Assembly: GCA_900112915.1 (NCBI GenBank)
Contig: FONK01000010.1
Location: 1 to 64,000 of the forward strand
Length of the DNA: 64,000 bases
From: Peptostreptococcaceae bacterium pGA-8
Lineage (GTDB): Bacteria; Bacillota; Clostridia; Peptostreptococcales; Anaerovoracaceae
Direction: 5' to 3'
The notes under the pieces are model-generated. The model saw nothing but the letters and a program-made list of their open reading frames with translations, had not been told where the DNA came from and did no database searches. This document shows positions 7,350-15,998 of this stretch, one piece after another (the first letter of the stretch is position 1; each line of letters opens with the position of its first letter). The position numbers and the translations under genes are program-made.

Positions 7350-8625
7350 CCTTGTCTCTCCTCATATTGAAAAATCTCGATTCTCGAATTGCGTTATAAA
7401 TCGGCACCAGGGTTGCTGCCACGAAGCCTCCTGAAAAGCCATTATTGTAAAGATTGAGTCCTCCGTGTAAAAGCCCCACTACAGATACAATAGAGACCTG
7501 CGCAAAGCCCGCTACAATTCCTGCAAACATGCCATACTCCCCGGCAATAGGCGCCAGATTTGTAGCAAAAAGCACTGTAACCATGGCAGGTACGCTTTTT
7601 GGTTCGTAAATATTTAATGCATATGCCAAAACTGTACCAATTAGAATAGGTATTACATTTTTAAGGTGCTTGCCAAATATTCCGAAGCCGAATATGGTGA
7701 ATATCCCACCAAGAATTGGACCATTTAGAGGCTGCCCCATATACAGTACAAAGGTGGTATATATGATTCCCAATAGAGCCATATTTATTAAACAAATACC
7801 TCGTCCATATATATGTCCAAAATCTGATGGCGCTCTACCGCTATTGGACAATAAATTCTTAAAATTAGAAAAACTTTTTCCATTTAGAAAGTATCCTCCA
7901 ACAAAGGAAAATATGAAAAATGCGTACATGAAGACAGCAATCTTCAAATTGTCTCCGGGGCTGATCAGCCTGATATTGGATACCTCCAAGCTGAAGGATT
8001 TCAGCACCCCTTGAATAAACAGCCCTATTATACCGCAAGTGAATCCTAAATTATAAAGGGTATAACCTTGATGAAATTTCAAGAATGATTTAGACAACGG
8101 CGGCAATACCAATCCAATGAGTATGCCAACCCCATATGATATAAAAAAGCCTTGATAAAAGGGCAAGCCCAGTCCGAAGCAAATATAGCTTACCGCCGGT
8201 CCCAGAGCAGTTCCGAATAAACTGTTAATCGTCAGCGTGTTAAATTCAATTCCCTCAATTTTCCCGTAAATATAGACGCCCATAGTTATAGGTATCGTGT
8301 TAAAGAGATTTTTGCCAAACAGAGAAAATCCGAATAATGCAAAGAGGGCGGCAATAATCGGACCTGTGAGGAGCTGCTTTCGCTTCCATAGCACTATGGC
8401 TGCAAGAAGCATCAAAATGCCTGCATTAAAAAAAGTCGCACCTATTCCACCTACAGCCATATAATCCGTTAATAGCTGACTTGGCGAAGTAAGTATCCTA
8501 TAATATCCCTCAATAATCTCCTTAGGTGAATCAAAGATCAGCCCAAAGAGTATGACAGCTATGGAGAAGACTATTATAAATTCATATCGGTAATGATTTT
8601 TAACATAAATCTTTTCAGTGGACAA
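7342..8625 (-). CDS. DUF1576 family polytopic membrane protein
   Basis: 427 residues with about ten or eleven hydrophobic segments. The sequence shows an internal repeat: the two halves each contain a GPI(I/L)..LF.(L/I)FGF.(L/I)FGK.L.N.IPI block (about residues 86-113 and 300-325), typical of transporter folds arising by duplication. DUF1576 proteins are widespread in Firmicutes and their substrate is unknown. Translation starts at a TTG at 8625, preceded by AAAGGAGG at ideal spacing; no ATG competes. The gene is followed by the overlapping 118-residue gene and preceded by about 130 AT-rich bases. Predicted to sit in the cytoplasmic membrane; function not assigned. Confidence 0.8.
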   Translation of the reverse strand: MSTEKIYVKNHYRYEFIIVFSIAVILFGLIFDSPKEIIEGYYRILTSPSQLLTDYMAVGGIGATFFNAGILMLLAAIVLWKRKQLLTGPIIAALFALFGFSLFGKNLFNTIPITMGVYIYGKIEGIEFNTLTINSLFGTALGPAVSYICFGLGLPFYQGFFISYGVGILIGLVLPPLSKSFLKFHQGYTLYNLGFTCGIIGLFIQGVLKSFSLEVSNIRLISPGDNLKIAVFMYAFFIFSFVGGYFLNGKSFSNFKNLLSNSGRAPSDFGHIYGRGICLINMALLGIIYTTFVLYMGQPLNGPILGGIFTIFGFGIFGKHLKNVIPILIGTVLAYALNIYEPKSVPAMVTVLFATNLAPIAGEYGMFAGIVAGFAQVSIVSVVGLLHGGLNLYNNGFSGGFVAATLVPIYNAIRESRFFNMRRDKDD

Positions 8626-8710
8626 AACAGACCTCCTTTATCGAACAACTTTCATCTGTAAAATATTTTATCATACTAAATCGGCTCTGTGAACAAAAAG
8701 GCTTCTCTTT

Positions 8711-8740
8711 AACAAAAAACCGAGTCATACAAGACTCGGT
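8711..8740 (-). terminator. Rho-independent terminator of the DUF1292 gene
   Basis: On the minus strand ACCGAGTC (8733-8740) pairs perfectly with GACTCGGT (8719-8726) and is followed by TTTTTTGTT. It begins 14 bases after the stop at 8754. Confidence 0.9.
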
Positions 8741-8753
8741 CTCTCATTCAACA

Positions 8754-9041
8754 TTAGTTCTCTTCGTTTTCAGCCATAATTTCTTCAAAGGTTTTTACAA
8801 CTTCTTCGAATAAACCATCATCTTCAATATCGATAAGTTCGAATTCAACTTCTTCATCATCCGTATCAACTTCCTTATACTCATATAGATAAACATCATC
8901 CGTATCATCATGAGGTATAAGAGCGATGTATTCCTTATCACCATGTTCAAAAATGCCCATGATTTCGCATTCTACTTCGCCTTCATCAAATTCCAGAGTG
9001 ATGATATCAGCTTCTTCTGTGTACTTTTCCTTATCTGTCAT
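8754..9041 (-). CDS. DUF1292 family small acidic protein
   Basis: 95 residues, extremely acidic (about one third Asp plus Glu). The DUF1292 pattern is visible: DIITLEFDEGEVECEIMGIF, followed by KEYIALIP, DVYLYEYKE and VEFELIDIEDD. Members are abundant in Firmicutes, often beside yrzL, ruvX (yqgF) or mltG genes; their function is unknown. Here it is monocistronic, with ACGGAGG before the ATG and its own terminator. Cytoplasmic, probably a small beta-barrel-like fold. Confidence 0.9.
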   Translation of the reverse strand: MTDKEKYTEEADIITLEFDEGEVECEIMGIFEHGDKEYIALIPHDDTDDVYLYEYKEVDTDDEEVEFELIDIEDDGLFEEVVKTFEEIMAENEEN

Positions 9042-9124
9042 TTAAACTTCCTCCGTTCAAATCAATTATACTTTAAGTCAACTATAACATTAACCACCGC
9101 TTTTTTCAACTAAAATATTGAATT

Positions 9125-9160
9125 ATAACACCCCACAACAGATAAATCCATTGAGGGGTG
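9125..9160 (-). terminator. Probable terminator of the SHIRT-repeat surface protein gene
   Basis: CACCCC (9129-9134) and GGGGTG (9155-9160) pair, extended inward by CAA/TTG after one mismatch, with a TTATAATT tail on the minus strand. The T-run is weak but the position, 24 bases after the stop at 9184, fits. Confidence 0.5.
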
Positions 9161-9183
9161 CTAAATTTGCTCAAATATTCATT

Positions 9184-11391
9184 TTATTGCTTTGCAAAAT
9201 GTTTCTTTGATATTGCAAAAAGAAGAATTGCCGCTGATAATGCTATCTCCATCATCAATGATAGTGTAGAAGCATTGTCGTCGCCTGTGTTAACAGCCTT
9301 CTTTTCTATCTTTGTGTTCCCGTCATTTGTGTTCCCGTCATTTTTATTGTCAGGCTTTTGTTCAGGTTTTTCCTCAGCCTTCTTATCAGCTTCAAACACC
9401 CATGCACCTGTCAAATTAAGGGTCGTTCCTGAAATAGTAGCAGAATCTTTTGCTGCAACTCTTCCACCGTTTTCATCCGCAGTGTACCATGATACAAATT
9501 TCCATATGCCGCCGTCAACCTTAACATCACTGAATGACTTCAGGTCAATAATTTTACCGTCAGGTTCAAAGGTTTTATTCTCAGGTTTCAAGGCTTTAAC
9601 TTCGTCCGGAAGCTCCTTGTCCTTTGTATCACTTATAAAGTCATAGTTTACATCGTAGTGCGCCTTAAAATTCCAAACACCTACAACCGATATATCCTTA
9701 CCCGCTTCAACTGAAAGCTCACCTGAAACGGCATTTGCAGATGTGGCATTATCAGGAGTATACCATGAATCAAATGTCCATACTCCGTCAGCAACTTTTA
9801 CTTCATCGTATGTAGGTAGGGGCACTTTATCGCCATCCAAAACATTGGTCACATCCTCAGGTTTTTTAGAAATAACATCTTCCGGAAGTTCTTTACCATC
9901 CGTGCCGCTAACAAATGTATATGCAACATTATTTCCAAGATAGCCCAGCCTTAGCACATTTGATGCCACTTCTTTTATTGCGGTGTCTGATTTAAGCTGA
10001 AGAGTAAATATGTAGGTTACACTTCCGGCATCAGCAAACATATGTCCTTTGACAGTCCCGTCTACTGAAAGGGTCTTCTCCCCATTTGTCTGTGCAAGTT
10101 CCCTAGCTTTTTCATCTGAAACTCTTATAATTCTTGATTTAAGCTCATCATCCTTAAGCTCAGGACGGAGCTTGCCAAGTTCTTCTTTAGATAATGCCCG
10201 TAGAGTCATATTGCTGAGTATCGTTTCAGTGATGGTCTTCCCTTCACCGGCTAAGATATTTGCTTCCTTAATTTGATCAACACTCGGTTCTCTAACAATT
10301 ACACGAACAGTAATTTTAGATGCTCCATTTGTCTTGACACCGAAAGCTACATTATGATTCTTATCATTTACCAAAGAGTTAAAGCTATTTTTGTCATTTC
10401 CTAAAGATGCATCATTTGATGGATCGAGAATTTCTAACAGATTTTTATTTTCATCCATAACATAGAGGGGCCGCCATGAATAACCGCTGAATTCTAAATA
10501 TAGCTTTTCCGGTATGCTTAACCCTTCATCTAAATTAACATTCAGGTCTACATATGTATAACCTGCCGATTTGCCGTCAGTGGTAGAAAATTCACCGTCG
10601 CCTTTGCGAGTATTATAATCTCTGCTCAGTATAGGACGAAGTGCATTCGATCCGACAGGATTTCGGTATACTACAAGCGCTACAGCCGGATCCATCTGAA
10701 ATTCAGCGGATAAAATAACTTCGTTATCCGCATTCTTTTTGTAGAAATCCAACATTGTGCGAGTTTTACCGTCCTTTGTTTCTGTCTCGTTTTCTGTATT
10801 AGGACGTATGTCTTCTGCGGACAAAGAATTGTCAATAGAAGCCTCATTGTTATTTATTATATTTTTGAATTTAGAGGCAATACTTCCCAATGAAATAATG
10901 TCAAAATTGCTTTTGATAGGCGCATCATTTTCCAGTAAGCTGAAATATACGCCATATAGCTTTGCATCCGCAGGAATTCCGTTAGGAAAAGCTGTTGCTA
11001 TTGTGTCCTCAGGAGAAAAATATCTCGCTCCGGGCGCCAAGTGTCCGTTATCAACAGCCGGTTGATCAGACCATGCAAGAAAAGTCTTTGCCAGTCCCCT
11101 CAATAATCCGCCATTTGCTTCAGGTGCTCCAAGCTTGTCACTTGCCGAAGTAAAGCTTCTTTCCGTATCTTTCTTATTACTTGACTCTCCAACCCATTGT
11201 CCTACAAAGGTAACCTTACCCCTATAGTCAGGCGCCGGTGCAGTTTCTCTTAACTCTGCCGCCTTTGGCATAACCTCGGTGGAAGCCTCTGCTGAATCAT
11301 TTGCTGTAGTTTCTTCTGTAGCTGACGCTATAAGTACAGAAGAAAATATCAGAATTGATGATAACAGCAATGTCAGTATCTTTTTCATCAT
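9184..11391 (-). CDS. Cell-surface protein with two SHIRT-like repeats and an NTGD sorting-like tail
   Basis: 735 residues. Signal peptide 1-25 (ILTLLLSSILIFSSVLIASA). Residues 55-480 are an unidentified exported region with beta-strand character (KVTFVGQWVGES, VDLNVNLDEGLSIPEKLYLEFSGYS). Two repeats of about 90 residues follow (roughly 488-577 and 578-667), both opening V.Y.F.S.T..KELP..V and closing on a W-containing strand (WTFDSWYT, WKFVSWYT). This is the signature of SHIRT rod domains that project adhesive heads from the wall. A Lys/Asn/Pro-rich wall-spanning linker leads to AVNTGDDNAST, a hydrophobic span and the basic end KKHFAKQ. This has the layout of a sortase signal but with NTGD in place of LPxTG. 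No partner genes are adjacent. Confidence 0.8.
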   Translation of the reverse strand: MMKKILTLLLSSILIFSSVLIASATEETTANDSAEASTEVMPKAAELRETAPAPDYRGKVTFVGQWVGESSNKKDTERSFTSASDKLGAPEANGGLLRGLAKTFLAWSDQPAVDNGHLAPGARYFSPEDTIATAFPNGIPADAKLYGVYFSLLENDAPIKSNFDIISLGSIASKFKNIINNNEASIDNSLSAEDIRPNTENETETKDGKTRTMLDFYKKNADNEVILSAEFQMDPAVALVVYRNPVGSNALRPILSRDYNTRKGDGEFSTTDGKSAGYTYVDLNVNLDEGLSIPEKLYLEFSGYSWRPLYVMDENKNLLEILDPSNDASLGNDKNSFNSLVNDKNHNVAFGVKTNGASKITVRVIVREPSVDQIKEANILAGEGKTITETILSNMTLRALSKEELGKLRPELKDDELKSRIIRVSDEKARELAQTNGEKTLSVDGTVKGHMFADAGSVTYIFTLQLKSDTAIKEVASNVLRLGYLGNNVAYTFVSGTDGKELPEDVISKKPEDVTNVLDGDKVPLPTYDEVKVADGVWTFDSWYTPDNATSANAVSGELSVEAGKDISVVGVWNFKAHYDVNYDFISDTKDKELPDEVKALKPENKTFEPDGKIIDLKSFSDVKVDGGIWKFVSWYTADENGGRVAAKDSATISGTTLNLTGAWVFEADKKAEEKPEQKPDNKNDGNTNDGNTKIEKKAVNTGDDNASTLSLMMEIALSAAILLFAISKKHFAKQ

Positions 11392-11567
11392 AAATTTTCC
11401 TTTCTATTACCAAATACATTGGTTTATTATTAAACACCGGATACGATTATACCAAATAGTTTTAAAAAAGTATATACATTTTGCTCACAAAATCTACTAA
11501 AAAAACATATATTTTTTATTAAATTCTCAAATTGCATCCATATATTTTTACTGTCCAATTATACCTT

Positions 11568-13424
11568 TTATGCCTTAGAGCTGAAATATTTTATAATTTC
11601 TCCGGCAAGCTCATCGGTAATCCCCGAAACTTCCATTAATTCAGCCTTTGACGCAGTCTTTATAATATCAATATTTCCAAAGTGGGACAAAAGAGCATTA
11701 CGCTTAACAGGTCCGACACCCTTAATATTGTCCAAGGCTGAAGTCAGCTTATTACCTCTCAATTTCTTATGGTATTCAATGGCAAAACGATGAACCTCTT
11801 CCTGAATTCGACCACAATATTTAAATATCAATGGATGATCCTTCAGACTCCACTCTTCCCCGTCCGAAAATACTATAGCCCTGGTTCTATGACTATCATC
11901 CTTTGCTAAGCCCACAACAGGAATTGAGATTTTCATTGCTCTAAGAACCTTCAAAGCGGCAGTGACCTGCCCATGACCTCCGTCCATGAAAATTAAATCC
12001 GGCAGCTGTGCAAATGATTTGTCACCATCCAAGGCCCTTTTAAATCTCCTATAAAGAACCTCCTGCAGGCTTGCATAATCATCCGGTCCATCTACAGTCC
12101 GTATCTTAAATCTTCTATAGTCCTTCTTAACAGGTCTAAGTCCTCGGAACACAACCATTGCACCGACTGAATCCACTCCATTGGTGTTGGAAATATCGTA
12201 TGCCTCAATTCGGTAATCCGTATTATCAGCTACTACAATATCAGCCTCTTTTTTGGTCAGTACAGAAATTAACTTATCAAGCTCCTTCTTCAATTGACTG
12301 CTCTTTTCCAGATTAAGCTTGGCACGGGCATCAATTGTATCCATCATTTCATTTCTATCCCGTTGAACCATAGTAAGCAGATTTTTCTTAATACCACGCT
12401 CAGGCTTATGTATCTTCACTTTATGACCATATCCCGATAGGAACTCTTCAATAAGTTCTCGTTCCTCTATATCCGATTCAATTAAAATTGTTGGTGGTAC
12501 CTGAGACCATTGGCTGTAGAATTGTTTTAAAAATTGACCAACTATCTCCCCTGATTTTTCTTCATCGTCCGCTTGAATTTGAAAGGATTCCCTACCACTG
12601 AGCTTTCCCTTTCTCACAGGAAAAACTACCACAAAGCTGTTGCTTGAAGTTCGCAGCGGCAACACTACATCTAAATCATCATCGGAAATAATATCCACAT
12701 TTTGAGCCTGACTTAAGGATTTCGCATCTGCAATCAAATCTCTATACTTGGCAGCCTCTTCAAAATTCAAGGCTTCTGAAGCTTCATTCATTTTTTCGCT
12801 TAAGCCCTTGATGAATGCTGAATCTGCTCCGCGCAAATAATCCATAGCCTCCTCAATATCCCTCATGTAAGCCGACTTATCTACCTTGCCTGTACAAATC
12901 CCTCTGCATGCATTTATATGAAAATTCAGGCATGGTCTGAAATTCATTGGAAAATCTGTCATTGAACAGCGCTTAAAGCCATAGGCGTTGTTCAACAAAT
13001 CAACAATTCTATTTACGGCTCCCACATCAGAATATGGTCCAAAATACCTATTGCCATCTCTCTTTTTTATTCTGGTCTTTACAATCCTTGGATAAGGCTC
13101 GCCGGTTGTGACCATAATGTACGGATAGGTCTTATCATCTCTAAGCAGAACATTATACTTAGGCATAAACTTCTTAATTAAGTTGCATTCTAAAATCAGG
13201 GCTTCCATTTCAGAGGTGCATGTTATCCATTCAAACTCTGTGATGTTGTCTACAAGAGCCCTGGTCTTAGGATTTTGTTGAGCCGACTTCTGAAAATACT
13301 GCCTTACCCTGTTTCTCAAAGAAATGGCTTTCCCAACATATATTACCTGCCCAAGTCTGTCCTTATGCAGATAAACTCCCGGTTTGTCCGGGAGTTTATT
13401 TAAGTTTTCTTTAATATCAAACAT
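11568..13424 (-). CDS. uvrC: Excinuclease ABC subunit C (UvrC)
   Basis: 618 residues, normal length. UvrC makes the two incisions of nucleotide excision repair after UvrA and UvrB mark the lesion. Domains: GIY-YIG nuclease at the N-terminus (PGVYLHKD, VIYVGKAISLRNRVRQYF, residues 14-45); four cysteines (153, 165, 173, 177) in the positions that bind an iron-sulfur cluster in UvrC; a UVR motif near 200-235 (NEASEALNFEEAAKYRD); the RNase H-like second nuclease (YDISNTNGVDSVGAMVVF, FMDGGHGQV); and tandem helix-hairpin-helix at the end (IKGVGPVKRNALLSHFG, VSGITDELAGEI). It is the last gene of the serC-apgM-dacF-uvrC transcript, three bases after dacF. About 65 bases downstream hold no obvious terminator. 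Confidence 0.97.
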   Translation of the reverse strand: MFDIKENLNKLPDKPGVYLHKDRLGQVIYVGKAISLRNRVRQYFQKSAQQNPKTRALVDNITEFEWITCTSEMEALILECNLIKKFMPKYNVLLRDDKTYPYIMVTTGEPYPRIVKTRIKKRDGNRYFGPYSDVGAVNRIVDLLNNAYGFKRCSMTDFPMNFRPCLNFHINACRGICTGKVDKSAYMRDIEEAMDYLRGADSAFIKGLSEKMNEASEALNFEEAAKYRDLIADAKSLSQAQNVDIISDDDLDVVLPLRTSSNSFVVVFPVRKGKLSGRESFQIQADDEEKSGEIVGQFLKQFYSQWSQVPPTILIESDIEERELIEEFLSGYGHKVKIHKPERGIKKNLLTMVQRDRNEMMDTIDARAKLNLEKSSQLKKELDKLISVLTKKEADIVVADNTDYRIEAYDISNTNGVDSVGAMVVFRGLRPVKKDYRRFKIRTVDGPDDYASLQEVLYRRFKRALDGDKSFAQLPDLIFMDGGHGQVTAALKVLRAMKISIPVVGLAKDDSHRTRAIVFSDGEEWSLKDHPLIFKYCGRIQEEVHRFAIEYHKKLRGNKLTSALDNIKGVGPVKRNALLSHFGNIDIIKTASKAELMEVSGITDELAGEIIKYFSSKA

Positions 13425-13427
13425 TAG

Positions 13428-14762
13428 TTAGAAGTTCCAACCTCGCCTTCTACGATTTTCCTCTTCTTCTACCTGGCGCCTTGCCAATTCCATTATCTTC
13501 ATCTTACGAGCACGCTCTTTGCGCCTTTTTATCTTAGCTCGCTTTGCTGAAATATATATCCACAGACCGGACAAAATAATGAGGCCCGAACAAATAAGGA
13601 CTGTTGCCAAATTTGATATTCCTATCTGCGAAGGAAGCCATCCTCTGTTGACAGACTCCTTTATTACAAGCGGAACCTCATTGACAGGCTCATCAGCCAC
13701 GAGAATTACATACTTTCCCACTACATCTCCTGCCTTTACAGGAGCCTTTACTTTGTCCGACATATCAACGCGAGTGGAAATCAGCTTCTCGGAACCGCCC
13801 TTCGGAACATAGGCTATTCCATCAGCTGAGGTGTAAGCATCAAGTCTGGTTTTAACGCCGCCTTTAATGGCAACCTTACCTACAGCCTTGCCTGATTTTA
13901 CCACCTTGACTCCCTTAACAGCCTCTTCCCCATATGCAATGAGCAGCCTGGCATCGTCTTCTCTTGTTTTAAGCCCGCTTTGCATAATAGCAATGCAAAA
14001 CCTGAGTCCATTTTTTTCATACCTGAAAACTATGGAATTTTCATCTGCCCAGGAACCGGTTTTCGCTGCAACAACTCCGATGCCTTTTTCTTTTAAAAGC
14101 TTACATGTATTTTCCAGATTTCTTTCCGCATGATTATTAGTAGCGGGAACAGTATAAGTCTCTGTGCCGGCAATCTTTCTAACCACATCGCTGGACATGG
14201 CTACCTTGAAAATCTGCATCATGTCGTAAGCACTTGAATAATGCCCGTCAGCCTTAAGTCCGTTAGGATTGACAAAATGAGTATTCTTACAGCCGATATT
14301 AACTGCCGTTTCATTCATAAGTGCCGCAAAAGATTCAATATCCCCGCTTACCGTCTCTCCAAGGGCATAGGCTGCATCATTGCCCGAAGGAAGCAGCAGT
14401 CCATAGAGCAGTTGCTCTACGGTAACAATCTCTCCCTCATTTAAATCCATGGTGCTCTCACCTATATCCGAGGCTGCCTTCGATACGGTTACTTCCCTGT
14501 CCAACTGAAGCTTCTGACTGGCTAAAAGAGCCGTCATTATCTTGGTTGTAGAATATGGATTACACCTCTCGTGGGCATTCTTTTCAAAGATTACTTCCCC
14601 TGTATTCTCGCAGTAAACCACCGCTGATTTAGCTTTGATTTCAGGTGCTTTCACCTGAGTCGCCTTCTGCTTCACCTTTGCAAAAGTCGCTTGGGTAAAT
14701 CCACTGCTAATTACAATGGCACTCAAAAATATTGCCATATATCTAAATAAGTTTTTCTTCAT
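13428..14762 (-). CDS. dacF: D-alanyl-D-alanine carboxypeptidase (DacF/PBP5-like)
   Basis: 444 residues. Removes the terminal D-alanine from peptidoglycan stem peptides outside the membrane. Signal peptide to about residue 28 (cleavage after TFA). The three penicillin-binding motifs are all present: S71-T-T-K74, S126-G-N128 and K234-T-G236. A C-terminal beta-rich PBP5_C-type region (about 270-365) is followed by a membrane anchor (about 383-403, ATVLICSGLIILSGLWIYIS) and a strongly basic tail, KRRKERARKM and beyond. The anchor is a true hydrophobic span and not the amphipathic helix of E. coli PBP5. Start at 14762, with AGGG upstream. The gene sits between apgM and uvrC in a run of closely spaced genes. 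The dacF name rests on the family and is not a proven orthology. Confidence 0.9.
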   Translation of the reverse strand: MKKNLFRYMAIFLSAIVISSGFTQATFAKVKQKATQVKAPEIKAKSAVVYCENTGEVIFEKNAHERCNPYSTTKIMTALLASQKLQLDREVTVSKAASDIGESTMDLNEGEIVTVEQLLYGLLLPSGNDAAYALGETVSGDIESFAALMNETAVNIGCKNTHFVNPNGLKADGHYSSAYDMMQIFKVAMSSDVVRKIAGTETYTVPATNNHAERNLENTCKLLKEKGIGVVAAKTGSWADENSIVFRYEKNGLRFCIAIMQSGLKTREDDARLLIAYGEEAVKGVKVVKSGKAVGKVAIKGGVKTRLDAYTSADGIAYVPKGGSEKLISTRVDMSDKVKAPVKAGDVVGKYVILVADEPVNEVPLVIKESVNRGWLPSQIGISNLATVLICSGLIILSGLWIYISAKRAKIKRRKERARKMKIMELARRQVEEEENRRRRGWNF

Positions 14763-14781
14763 TAAAATCCCTGTTTACCTC

Positions 14782-15996
14782 TTATTCCCCTGTAAAAAAG
14801 TATTTTGCCAAGCTATGACCACTATCAAAATAGCTGCCCTTAAGGCCTGATTTTTCATTGAAGCTTCTGCTTTTGTCAGGCGCAACAGTCTTTCTGCTGT
14901 CATAAAGCACGAAAGGAACCGGTGTTGATGAATGTGTTCTTATGGCAAGTGGAGTTTTGTGATCAGGCACTTCCAGAATTTTAAAGTCCTCTCCGCTCTT
15001 TCTCAGGTAATCTAAAACACGGGTTAAAATTCTTTTGTCGATATCTTCAATGCACTGAATTTTGCCCTGCATATTGCCTTGATGCGAGCACTCGTCAGGC
15101 CCCTCCACATGAAGATATACAAAATCCTGTCCATTTTCAAAGGCTTCTATGGCAGCTTCCGCCTTGCCTTCAAAATCCGTATCCAGGGTACCGGTAGCTC
15201 CCGGCACTTCTGCTACCTCAAGACCTGCATATATAGCGATTCCTTTAATTAAATCAACCGCACTGATTGCCGTTCCTTTTATGCCATAATTATCAAAGAA
15301 CGATGTCAGGGTCGGCTTGGTCCCCTGACCCCAAATCCATAAGGAGTTGGCAGGGTTTTTGCCTTCAGCAATTCTTTTTATATTGATAGGGTGATTTTTC
15401 ATGAGCTCATAGCTCTTTTTCATCATTTCAGTAATGAATTCCGAGCCCTCACCCTTTGGTAGATAATCACCGGCTTTTCTTTCTAAAATGTCGTGTGGCG
15501 GTGTCATATCAAAGCCGTTCTTCCCCTCTTTCACAATTAAGCAATGCCTATATGATGTTCCTGTCCAAAATTTTATTTTATCAGTGGCAAATTCATTATT
15601 AAGCATGTCAATTAATACTGCTGCTTCTGCAGTGGTTATGTCTCCTGAGCTGTGGTCGGAAACGACTAGTTCTTCATATTCCCCATCTCCGGTTAGGGTG
15701 ACAAAATTCGCTCTATATGCTACATCCGTGTCCGACATAGGAACACCGATGCTGGCTGCCTCAAGTGGTGAACGACCTGTAAGATATATAGATGGATCAT
15801 ATCCCATTACGGACAGATTAGCCGCATCACTACCCGGCGCAATACCATCCGGAATAGTTTTAACTGTTCCAACTTCTCCTACTTCAGCCAACGAATCTAT
15901 ACAAGGAATTTTAGCATATTCTAAGGGAGTCTTATCTCCCAGAGCCTTGATATTTTCATCACCTGCTCCATCCGGTACTACTATTAAATACTTCAT
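14782..15996 (-). CDS. apgM: Cofactor-independent phosphoglycerate mutase, archaeal (ApgM) type
   Basis: 404 residues, alkaline-phosphatase superfamily. It should interconvert 3- and 2-phosphoglycerate through a phosphoserine intermediate with two metal ions. Metal-binding VVPDGAGDE (D9) and the nucleophile region IAPGSDAANL (S56) are present, as are GPDECSHQGN, EVPDHKTPLAIRTHSSTPVPF and the final DSGHSL histidine. The family contains a branch once proposed to be a homoserine kinase substitute, and I cannot tell the branches apart by eye. Placement two bases downstream of serC, which draws on 3-phosphoglycerate-derived intermediates, mildly favours the glycolytic reading. Good ribosome binding site (GAGGAG). 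Confidence 0.85.
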   Translation of the reverse strand: MKYLIVVPDGAGDENIKALGDKTPLEYAKIPCIDSLAEVGEVGTVKTIPDGIAPGSDAANLSVMGYDPSIYLTGRSPLEAASIGVPMSDTDVAYRANFVTLTGDGEYEELVVSDHSSGDITTAEAAVLIDMLNNEFATDKIKFWTGTSYRHCLIVKEGKNGFDMTPPHDILERKAGDYLPKGEGSEFITEMMKKSYELMKNHPINIKRIAEGKNPANSLWIWGQGTKPTLTSFFDNYGIKGTAISAVDLIKGIAIYAGLEVAEVPGATGTLDTDFEGKAEAAIEAFENGQDFVYLHVEGPDECSHQGNMQGKIQCIEDIDKRILTRVLDYLRKSGEDFKILEVPDHKTPLAIRTHSSTPVPFVLYDSRKTVAPDKSRSFNEKSGLKGSYFDSGHSLAKYFFTGE

Positions 15997-15998
15997 TG

